Of a stretch of DNA of 64,000 bases, positions 32,927 through 40,372 are shown piece by piece; the first letter of the stretch is position 1; each line of letters begins with the position of its first letter. The translations under genes and the position numbers were made by a program. Origin of the DNA: JBEBVQ01 sp037190845 (GTDB taxonomy: Bacteria > Bacteroidota > Bacteroidia > Chitinophagales > Chitinophagaceae); contig JBBCJI010000001.1 of assembly GCA_037190845.1 (NCBI GenBank), forward strand, positions 272,532 through 336,531. The letters are read 5' to 3'. Under the pieces are notes generated by a model. The model did not search any database and had not been told where the DNA came from. It worked only from the letters and a program-made list of their open reading frames with translations.

Positions 32927-34843
32927 TTACCTGCCACTGTTTCCGTACTGCTTCATCTGTGCCGCCTGTGCGCCAAGCTGCTGTGCCTGCATATCACCCG
33001 GAGTAATACGTAATACCTCATTAACCATCATCTGTGCACTGTCTGGCTGGGCTACAGAAAGGTAATAACGCGCCATAATTGAATTGACGAGCTCATTACC
33101 GGGATCAACCTGCCGGTATTGCCGGAATTTATCAATAGCCTCCCCGATCCTGTTTCCTTCCAGTAGTTTAAACCCGTAATAGTCATCCATAGATGGCCTT
33201 TTGACGACAATGGTCAGCGGGAGTTCATTCACGGCAGCCTGATAGATTGTTTGATTGATCAGCCAGCTCCGGTTCTTTACCCGGTCTTCCGGGATCAATG
33301 CCCGGTGCAGGATCAGATAATCCCAGTCTTTATAGCTACGTTCAGGGAAACGCACGTAATCTACATGTATATTAGGGTAATCCTTCAGATAGACAGCAAC
33401 CATATCGCTATGATTAGACGCAACAAACACTGAATCCTTGCCTATTTTGGGCACTTCATTTTTAATAAACCAATCTGCCGCCTCTTTCATGCTGTTGTAG
33501 TAAAAGTCCATTTCATAGTTGTCATAAGCCTCTTCCATGCCTCCGGAAAACACGTTATAATAAGTAGCGGTCTGGGGGAATGTCTTTACCGTAAACACCA
33601 GCGGCTCCATAAAACCAAGCAATGTCAATCCTGCGACGGCATAGCGGGTTACCGGCTGCTGTGCCCATTCCCATAAGACGTTCAGACCATAGGCGGCCAT
33701 AATGGCTGCACCGGGGAATATGAACAGCACATGTCGCCAGGCATGGTATACATTGGATTCCTTATAAATGATATAGGCGACCGGAAATACTGTAATAAAA
33801 GCAATAAAGAGCGCCAGGGTAAATGCCTTATTCCTCCCGGCTTTCAGCAAGGCAACAGGCGCCAGCAACAACCCCGCGATCAGGATATAGCTGTTGGTAA
33901 TAAAGAACATCTTTACCAGATAGGAAGGCGGCAGGTCATTCGAGAATATCCGTTCGCCTTCATACATCTGCCGCAGGTTCATCTTGAAATTGGAAAGCTC
34001 TTCCAGCGCTTTTAACGGATTGGAAACCGGGTTTTGCAGCGCATAAGGCCATAGCAGACTGGCACAGAAGTAACCCAGCACACCTACAATCGCCATCGCC
34101 TTGATCCGCTTCATCGCAGATGCCCGGCTGTCTTTATTATATACGTAATCCAGCGCGAAATACACAAACATATACGGGATCAGCAGAATACCGGCAACCC
34201 GGATATCTATTGCGGCCGCCAGGATAAGTATGGGGACAATGTAATCCTTCCAGGTAACAGAGGGTAATTTGTCATAAAAGCGCAGCAGGTAATAAATCGC
34301 AGCGATATAAGCTGCCGCAAACGGGATGTCTTTAGGGTTATTCATGGCATGCCCCAGAAAGAACGGAGCGAGGAACATCAGCCAGATCGTAAGTACGCCC
34401 ATGCGCTTTCCACCAATACGAACGGCTATTCTTGCTGCGAATAAAACTGCTACAAATCCTGCCCAGGCATTGAGAATATGGCGGGTGGTATAATGTTCAA
34501 AAGGACTTATTTTGGCCACTACGACCGCAATCAGGTCAAACAGCCCACCGTAATATTGCAGTACGCCATCCTTATCCAGCTCCGGAGGCAGACTTAGCGC
34601 ACGTGTATCCGCTCCAAGTGTAGTATAATAGCTAAGGACTACCTCACCCAGCCGGTTTTGAGCGATTTCATCGCCGGTAATACCGAAACTGAAGCTCATC
34701 ACAGTCATTAAGGCAAAAACAACCCACAGGCTAATGGTGAATGCACGTGCCCATAAACGACCCATAGCATCAGGAGCCGGTGTGACCGGAGCGACAGAAG
34801 GTTGCGGTATATTTGTATTATTTGTTTTTTTTCTTGCAGACAT
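32927..34843 (-). CDS. GT-C-like membrane protein with C-terminal TPR (paralog)
   Basis: 638 residues, second copy of the type at 28838-30904. N-terminus is Asn/Pro/Thr-rich; the acidic loop after helix 1 reads SFGITGDEIAQNRLGE, then about ten membrane helices follow with NPKDIPFAAAYIAAIYYLL and the DIRVAGILLIPYMF strand. A soluble region (WDYLILHRALIPED) leads to a C-terminal TPR tail (EAIDKFRQYRQVDPGNELVN). The two paralogs flank glf and GT2 and face the same strand, so the four genes probably act in one surface-glycan step. No catalytic activity can be proven from sequence. Confidence 0.75.
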   Translation of the reverse strand: MSARKKTNNTNIPQPSVAPVTPAPDAMGRLWARAFTISLWVVFALMTVMSFSFGITGDEIAQNRLGEVVLSYYTTLGADTRALSLPPELDKDGVLQYYGGLFDLIAVVVAKISPFEHYTTRHILNAWAGFVAVLFAARIAVRIGGKRMGVLTIWLMFLAPFFLGHAMNNPKDIPFAAAYIAAIYYLLRFYDKLPSVTWKDYIVPILILAAAIDIRVAGILLIPYMFVYFALDYVYNKDSRASAMKRIKAMAIVGVLGYFCASLLWPYALQNPVSNPLKALEELSNFKMNLRQMYEGERIFSNDLPPSYLVKMFFITNSYILIAGLLLAPVALLKAGRNKAFTLALFIAFITVFPVAYIIYKESNVYHAWRHVLFIFPGAAIMAAYGLNVLWEWAQQPVTRYAVAGLTLLGFMEPLVFTVKTFPQTATYYNVFSGGMEEAYDNYEMDFYYNSMKEAADWFIKNEVPKIGKDSVFVASNHSDMVAVYLKDYPNIHVDYVRFPERSYKDWDYLILHRALIPEDRVKNRSWLINQTIYQAAVNELPLTIVVKRPSMDDYYGFKLLEGNRIGEAIDKFRQYRQVDPGNELVNSIMARYYLSVAQPDSAQMMVNEVLRITPGDMQAQQLGAQAAQMKQYGNSGR

Positions 34844-34919
34844 AATATTGGTTTATTAACCGGCAATTGATCATTGAGGGGCGAAAGTTAAAAATTTAAA
34901 CGTTATCTGTTGCCCATTT

Positions 34920-35834
34920 TTAAGGATCAACTTTCCATTTTTTTGCTACCCGCAGGGTTTGAGCCACGACAGACAGGCATATCATCGCCATACCCAGATA
35001 AAATCCCAGGTGTAACTCCTGATTTTCACGAAAGAAAATGAAAGCCAGCAGAATGCCGTACACCGGCTCCAGATTTACCGAGAGTACAACGGTGAAGGCG
35101 CTCAGTTTTTTCAGGGCATTCAGCGCCAGCGACTGTGCCCATACCGTACAGCAAAGACTCAATAATAACAGCCATAGCCAGTCAGACGGTAACGGCAGGT
35201 AATTAAATGTGCCCGATGTGTTTTCCGGACCTGTCCAGAATGCTTCTGCCCCCATAAGTGCAATTACGGTCAGCATCAGAGATATCATTACCCAGCCTGC
35301 GGACATTTCGTAAAAAACCATCGTACGCGCCGGATATTTATGGGCAATACGCTTATTCAACATGGTAAACACAGCACTGATCGCTGCTGAAATTACTCCC
35401 CACAGGATACCTTTCGCATAGAGCGTCTGAAAGCTATATATAAGAAATACCCCGCCAATGGCTAAAAGACATAATAGTAATTCTCCGGTGTTGTACTTGC
35501 TTTTATTGACTAACGGATCGAATAAGGTAACAAAAATACCTGCCGTACTCAGGCAGACCATAGCGATGGAAGCATTCGCAAACTTGACCGCTCCGTAAAA
35601 AGCCACCCAATGCAATCCCATCAGGCATCCGATCATGATCAGTTGCAGCATGTCCCTGCGCTCAACCGCAACCCACTGTTTCCGGAGGTACAGAATGACG
35701 ATCATAATCAGCGCCGTCAGCCCCATCCTGTACCATACCAGCACCGGCGCATCCAGCGATATGGCACGCCCCAGCACACCTGTAAATCCCCAAAGCAGCA
35801 CCGCAAGGTGCATCTGAATTAAAGCATGCTTCAT
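34920..35834 (-). CDS. EamA/DMT family transporter
   Basis: 304 residues with ten hydrophobic helices in two EamA repeats (about 5-135 and 150-290). Motif 1 reads HLAVLLWGFTGVLGRAI, and the second repeat begins GILWGVISAAISAVFTMLNKRIAH with AQSLALNALKKLSAFTVVLSVNLEPVYGILLA, the typical last-repeat block. DMT proteins export metabolites or flip lipid-linked sugars; near glf and GT genes a role as a small flippase is possible but not shown. A -7 box TACATTTG sits at 35885-35892 upstream on its strand. Confidence 0.9.
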   Translation of the reverse strand: MKHALIQMHLAVLLWGFTGVLGRAISLDAPVLVWYRMGLTALIMIVILYLRKQWVAVERRDMLQLIMIGCLMGLHWVAFYGAVKFANASIAMVCLSTAGIFVTLFDPLVNKSKYNTGELLLCLLAIGGVFLIYSFQTLYAKGILWGVISAAISAVFTMLNKRIAHKYPARTMVFYEMSAGWVMISLMLTVIALMGAEAFWTGPENTSGTFNYLPLPSDWLWLLLLSLCCTVWAQSLALNALKKLSAFTVVLSVNLEPVYGILLAFIFFRENQELHLGFYLGMAMICLSVVAQTLRVAKKWKVDP

Positions 35835-35942
35835 GCGAAAATCGCAGGGTTACCTGATTTTTTGTAAAAGTAGAAAAGGAAATACAAATGTAGCTGACAT
35901 CAGCATGATTGTTTATTTTTCCGGATCATATCACGGCCGCTA

Positions 35943-36641
35943 ATGAAAAAACTGTATATATCCGGCATCCTTTTCCTCCTGTTGTGCGCAGCCGGATGCA
36001 TCATGCCCCGTAAGCGACCGCAAAAAGCGCTGGATACAGCCCGTTCATTTGCCCCGTTCGATGTCCTGATTGTACCCGGCACACCTTTCGATGGCGAGCA
36101 CTGGGATACGTTGATAAAAGGACGGGTACTTTGGTCCTGGATCTTGTACAAAAACGGTATTGTGAAAAATATCATTTACTCCGGCGGCGCTGTTTATACA
36201 CCATATAAAGAGGCGCATATAATGGGTGCATATGGCATAGCACTGGGTATTCCGCCGGAAAATATCCATTATGACACCCTTGCAGAGCACAGCACCGAAA
36301 ACATCTATTACAGTTATCTGCTGGCCGGGCGGCTGGGATACCGGAGCATTGCACTCGGCACAGACCCTTTTCAGTCTTTTACCCTGCGGGGATATATCCG
36401 GAAGCGCTTCTCGACCCAGGTAATGCACCTCCCGTTTGTTGTAGACTCGCTGGCTGTCTATAATCATCTCAATCCGGAAATAACATACCTGCCGCTCCGG
36501 GAAGGAGACTGGAAAAACATCAAAGAACGTGAGTCATTTTTTAAACGGCTGGGAGGCACATTCGGGCAGCATATCCCCTGGAAGGATTATCCCGATGGAC
36601 GGGTACCGCCATTAGGCAGTCTTTCTTCTTCTGGTCAATGA
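35943..36641 (+). CDS. YdcF/SanA-like (DUF218) lipoprotein
   Basis: 232 residues. Signal peptide with lipobox ends at Cys19 (LLCAAGC). The DUF218 fold follows, with FDVLIVPGTPFDGEHWD in place of the usual VVLGGG, then IKGRVLWSWILYKNGIVKNIIYSGGAVYTPYKEA and a late HSTENIYYSYLLAGRLGYRSIALGT. SanA/ElyC relatives take part in envelope and lipid-carrier control; the activity is not established here. The last 30 bases overlap the 3' end of the convergent GT2-DUF2062 gene on the other strand. Its C-terminal SSSGQ is non-conserved. Confidence 0.82.
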   Translation: MKKLYISGILFLLLCAAGCIMPRKRPQKALDTARSFAPFDVLIVPGTPFDGEHWDTLIKGRVLWSWILYKNGIVKNIIYSGGAVYTPYKEAHIMGAYGIALGIPPENIHYDTLAEHSTENIYYSYLLAGRLGYRSIALGTDPFQSFTLRGYIRKRFSTQVMHLPFVVDSLAVYNHLNPEITYLPLREGDWKNIKERESFFKRLGGTFGQHIPWKDYPDGRVPPLGSLSSSGQ

Positions 36642-37820
36642 TAATACGGCGTACGTCAGCAGAAAAGCAATAATGCCCAGACTGATTGCCAGCACCGTAC
36701 CGCCAAGAAAAAAAGCAGCGCCTTCAAGGGCAACCCTTTCCACCGTGATGTCCTGCCAGCGGATCAGCCAGGTCGTCTCGCCCGTCAGCCATTTACCCAT
36801 AAAAATACTGGCCATCAGCCAGAAAGGGGTGATCGGGAAAATGCTGATATTGGCAGCAAGCAGAAACAATGCCTTGTTGAGCCGAAATAATAGCGCCAGC
36901 GGAATGCCGACTGCCAGTTGAAAGCCCCATATCGGCACAATACCCATGAATACGCCAAAACCTACAGAGACGGCTTTGCGTATATTGCTTTCTTCAGGAT
37001 GTACGAAGATCGCCCGGAAGATCCGCTTCCACCCTTCCCTGCTGAAAAGCATCCGGATAAAATCACGCGGTTTGATGTATAACAATGCGATCAGCACCAG
37101 CACGGTATTCAGCAGACTGATCCGGGTAAAATCCTTAAAGGGCCGAAAGTGCGATACCCGTTCGTCCTGCGGTGGATAATATACAGATACCGGAATGGAG
37201 ATCACCGGCACCCCGCTCCATGCCGCCCGTACCATTACTTCAATTTCAAATTCATATTTCCGGGTAATGTATTTTTTTCCGGCCAGCGGTTTCAGCGGGT
37301 ACAGACGATAGCCCGACTGGGTATCGGTTAGTCTGATGCCTGTATTGACCCAATACCAGAAATTGGAAAAGCGATTCCCGAAGCTGCTTTTTACGGGGAC
37401 ATTATCTACCTCCATGTTTCGGGCGCCAACGATCAGAGCGCCGGGCATTTCTTCCAGCTTTTCCAGGAAACGGGGCAGGTCGTGGGCATAATGCTGACCA
37501 TCGCTGTCCATGACGATCGCATATTGATATCCGGCTTCATAAGCTGCCCGGAATCCGGTACGCAGGGCAAAGCCCTTGCCCCTGTTGGGCTGATAGCTGA
37601 CTTGCCGTACTCCCGGGAAACGACTGAGTATCTCTGAAGTATCATCTGTAGAACCATCATTTACGACGATGATATGTGTTGTATAGCGGCAAATATCTTC
37701 GAGCACAGCGGCAAAGGTGCCGGCATTATTATATGTCGGTATCAGTACACAGGCCGCATGTTTGTCAAAATCGGGCTGATTGACGGCAGATGAGGATGTT
37801 ATTGTCGTTTCGGATGGCAC
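36612..37820 (-). CDS. GT2 glycosyltransferase fused to DUF2062 membrane domain
   Basis: 402 residues. Residues 20-240 are a GT2 enzyme: ACVLIPTYNNAGTF, VVNDGSTDDTSEIL, then VMDSDGQH as metal-binding site and TDTQSGYRLYPL as the acceptor loop. Residues 265-395 are DUF2062 with membrane helices (SVGFGVFMGIVPIWGFQLAVG, TPFWLMASIFMG). The same GT2-DUF2062 fusion occurs in Bacteroidota aryl-polyene/flexirubin-type clusters, but no ketosynthase genes are present here. It probably adds a sugar to a membrane lipid carrier. Overlaps YdcF by 30 bases. The start at 37820 is the only ATG giving the full GT2 start. Confidence 0.88.
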   Translation of the reverse strand: MPSETTITSSSAVNQPDFDKHAACVLIPTYNNAGTFAAVLEDICRYTTHIIVVNDGSTDDTSEILSRFPGVRQVSYQPNRGKGFALRTGFRAAYEAGYQYAIVMDSDGQHYAHDLPRFLEKLEEMPGALIVGARNMEVDNVPVKSSFGNRFSNFWYWVNTGIRLTDTQSGYRLYPLKPLAGKKYITRKYEFEIEVMVRAAWSGVPVISIPVSVYYPPQDERVSHFRPFKDFTRISLLNTVLVLIALLYIKPRDFIRMLFSREGWKRIFRAIFVHPEESNIRKAVSVGFGVFMGIVPIWGFQLAVGIPLALLFRLNKALFLLAANISIFPITPFWLMASIFMGKWLTGETTWLIRWQDITVERVALEGAAFFLGGTVLAISLGIIAFLLTYAVLSLTRRRKTA

Positions 37821-37891
37821 AATGGGGCTGCAAGATATTATATATTATGCGATTGCGCCGCATATCCGGATGTATTATTCCAAAATAATCC

Positions 37892-37923
37892 TTTGTAAAA
37901 ATTTAAGGAAAGCATTAGCTTTG
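37892..37923 (+). promoter_or_regulatory. Promoter of tRNA-Pro
   Basis: TTTG (37892-37895), 20-base spacer, TAGCTTTG (37916-37923), an exact Bacteroidota promoter. The predicted start of transcription is about five bases before the tRNA. Confidence 0.75.
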
Positions 37924-37933
37924 CTGCCCCAAA

Positions 37934-38007
37934 CGGGATGTAGCGCAGCCCGGTAGCGCGCTTCGTTCGGGACGAAGAGGCCGCTGGTTCGAATCCAGTC
38001 ATCCCGA
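37934..38007 (+). tRNA. tRNA-Pro (CGG)
   Basis: 74 bases. Acceptor CGGGATG/CATCCCG with discriminator A, D-arm GCGCAGCCCGGTAGCGC, anticodon stem CTTCG/CGAAG with loop TTCGGGA (anticodon CGG, reads CCG), and T-arm CTGGTTCGAATCCAG. The anticodon is followed by G37, as usual for tRNA-Pro. CCA is not encoded. Confidence 0.95.
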
Positions 38008-38230
38008 CAAAAAGCTCACAATCTATTGATTATGGGCTTTCTTCTTTTATCAATGGTCTTATTATACACTTTTCTGAGACCAATTCAAGTACCACAGTTA
38101 AACCACTTTTTTCTTTTGAAAGCCTTTATCAATAAGATCTTTTTATTTGTCCATTTTTGAAAAATACGTATCTTGTTAAAAAAACGAAATATTATACTGA
38201 TAACACATAATAATTGGCTGACACAAAAAC

Positions 38231-38735
38231 ATTTAGAGCCTGTTTAAAAATGGTTGGTAAAAAGTATTACTGAGTAACACCCCTCTCTGTCTCCCCTCGC
38301 AAGGGAGACGATCAGTTCGTTCTTTCATGGAACTATGAGCATGGAACGGTGCAACTCCCCCTTTGAAGGGCATTTATATATCAGTTGGGACAATTGAATT
38401 ATATCAAAGTGAGGAACTATGCCAGGCTGCCATTTATTGTTTGGTATTCATCAGAGCCGACGCTATACAACAATTACGATGTCATCCTGAGCGTGGAGCG
38501 AAGGATCCCACACAATGAGTGTCCCACATTATGTGAGATCCTTCATTGCGCTACGCTCCATTCTGGATGACGGAGAGGGTGTTCGAAGGAAGTACTATCC
38601 TGGAAGAATAAGATGCCGGAAAACATTTTTGACAAACCTTGTCTCAACTCGTATATAGTCGCCCTTCAATGGGGGCAAGGGGGATGTTTCCACTATTACA
38701 GATGATGACCTTAAATAATTTTAGACAGCTTCTTA
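38231..38735. mobile_element. MITE-like element D copy 2 with nested palindromic insert
   Basis: Outer parts match the short form at 16016-16210: ATTTAGAGCCTGTTTAAAAA... on the left and ...TTTTAGACAGCTTCT on the right. Where the short form has CCCCCTTTGAAGGGGG, this copy has a roughly 320-base segment (38357-38675) with 37-base inverted ends (TTTGAAGGGC...CAGTTGGGACAA / mirror), inside which the GTCATCC...GGATGAC palindrome (38481-38571) appears. So palindromes are nested three deep. No transposase. Confidence 0.65.
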
Positions 38736-38757
38736 CTCTATTTAAACTTTGCAAATT

Positions 38758-39108
38758 ATGAAACCAGTATTAATATACATATGCCAGTTCTTACCTATAT
38801 TGACCTATGTTGCATATATTCTATTGAAATACAAAAGGCTTGTAATTATCGTTTCCCCCATTATTTTACTTTTAATTATTTTTTTTACTAAAACAACAGA
38901 TTTAACTGTATTGAGACTGGGAGAGAATGACAGCTTATTTATATATACTATTTTATCTTTTTTCATTCTGATACTCTACGATGCACTTCGTTTATACCGA
39001 AAAGTTCTATCTGGATTTATTTTACTAGCTTTCATCATTCTAAATATTCTATTAGTTTGGTCAGGTATTGCGCAAATATTATCTGATTTAGGATTAACCA
39101 TAGATTAG
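38758..39108 (+). CDS. Hypothetical AT-rich membrane protein (116 aa)
   Basis: 116 residues with four hydrophobic helices (IYICQFLPILTYVAYIL; LVIIVSPIILLLIIFF; LFIYTILSFFILILYDAL; SGFILLAFIILNILLVWSGIA). No family recognised. The codon use is clearly more AT-rich than neighbouring genes and it directly follows a palindromic element, so it may be foreign or poorly conserved. ATG 38758 follows a Phe-rich AT-rich stretch; the frame opens earlier at 38749. Possibly a small membrane stress or toxin-type protein, but nothing supports a specific role. Confidence 0.55.
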   Translation: MKPVLIYICQFLPILTYVAYILLKYKRLVIIVSPIILLLIIFFTKTTDLTVLRLGENDSLFIYTILSFFILILYDALRLYRKVLSGFILLAFIILNILLVWSGIAQILSDLGLTID

Positions 39109-39502
39109 TTTTCCGTTATAAATACTCAATTCAATTCTTAATGACACATTCTGTTTATACACGTAAGAATTTCTGGCTTGAGAATAATCTATTGGAATAA
39201 TGTGATTTTATTGGTCATTCCTTGATGCGATATCTGTTGTATTATGGACTGTACTTTAATGTGTCAGTGTTGCAATCCGTTTCAAATCCATTAAGAATAA
39301 ATTCGAAAATTGTACAGGCAGGTCCACTCCGCCCACCATAGTTTTTGCGACGGCGGTCTTTTTCTTTTCCTGCAAGGCTCCTGCCTGACCGCTTTTAAAG
39401 GCTTTCAGTCACTGTGATACCGGGCGTAATGCACAGGCAGTTATCGCAACAGCATACAGACAACATGTATATTTGTGTATTATTCCTGATAATACAAAAT
39501 TC
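39109..39502. other. Intergenic, no gene, candidate promoter at its end
   Basis: About 390 bases between the small membrane gene and the aminopeptidase gene. No convincing frame. TATATTTG at 39468-39475, 28 bases before the map start, matches the -7 consensus, but no TTG at the right distance is visible. This box supports the start at ATG 39503, since an earlier frame start at 39473 would overlap it. Confidence 0.45.
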
Positions 39503-40267
39503 ATGTCAATAACAAAAGAGTCCGAATTGATCGGAATGCAACAAGCAAGTAAAGCCGTTGCATATACCTTGAAAGAAATGACAAATTATGCTCAGCCGGG
39601 AATAAGTACAAAACACCTTGACGATTACGGCGCCAGTATCTTAGCTGGGTTTGGCGCAAAATCAGCTCCTTACCTGACATATGGATTCCCGGGATGGACT
39701 TGCATCAGCGTTAACAATGAATTTTGTCACGGCGTCCCAACCGACAGACGGATTTTAAAAGAGGGCGATCTGATCAACATTGACGTCTCAGCAGAGCTGA
39801 ACGGATTCTGGGCAGATAACGGAAGCTCATTCATACTCGGAAAAGACATTCACCGGCGCCAAAAGCTGGTGGACGCATCCAAAGCAATACTACGCAAAGC
39901 CATCAGCAACATAAAAGACGGTGTAAAAATAGCCGACATCGGATACCTGATAGAAACCGAAGCCCGGAAAAAAGGCTTCAGGGTAATTAAAAACCTGGGA
40001 GGACACGGTATTGGCAATAGCCTGCACGAACAACCGGACGAACTGCTGAACTATAAGAATCGCTTTGACACGAGGCGTTTCAAAAAGAATTCGGTGGTAG
40101 CTATTGAAACCTTTATTTCCACATCCTCCACCTATGCAATGGAACTCAATGACGGCTGGACCATGGTCGGCAACAAAGGCGGATATATGGCGCAACACGA
40201 GCATACCATAGTCGTTACTGACGGGCAGCCGCTCATACTAACGGAAATGAATGAAATACTAAATTAA
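39503..40267 (+). CDS. map: Methionine aminopeptidase, type I
   Basis: 254 residues, a metalloprotease that removes the initiator Met from nascent proteins. The five metal ligands are visible: Asp in INIDVSAELNGFW, Asp in WADNGSSF, His in GGHGIGNSLHEQP, Glu in VVAIETFIST and Glu in QHEHTIVV. The substrate His is in NEFCHGVPT. Compared with canonical bacterial Map the metal-site strand reads SAELNGFWADNG, so it belongs to the divergent YflG-like branch; most genomes of this group also carry a copy in the ribosomal protein operon, which is not in this window. Start at 39503 (MSITKESELIGMQQASK) is chosen with the family N-terminus. Monocistronic. Confidence 0.9.
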   Translation: MSITKESELIGMQQASKAVAYTLKEMTNYAQPGISTKHLDDYGASILAGFGAKSAPYLTYGFPGWTCISVNNEFCHGVPTDRRILKEGDLINIDVSAELNGFWADNGSSFILGKDIHRRQKLVDASKAILRKAISNIKDGVKIADIGYLIETEARKKGFRVIKNLGGHGIGNSLHEQPDELLNYKNRFDTRRFKKNSVVAIETFISTSSTYAMELNDGWTMVGNKGGYMAQHEHTIVVTDGQPLILTEMNEILN

Positions 40268-40372
40268 ACAACGGAAGATGACAAACGTCTCCGCCTCATA
40301 AATCTACCGGCAGCCACACCTTTAATGCCTAAATTAACAGCGTGACCGGCACAACAGGCCGGTCTTTGTACG

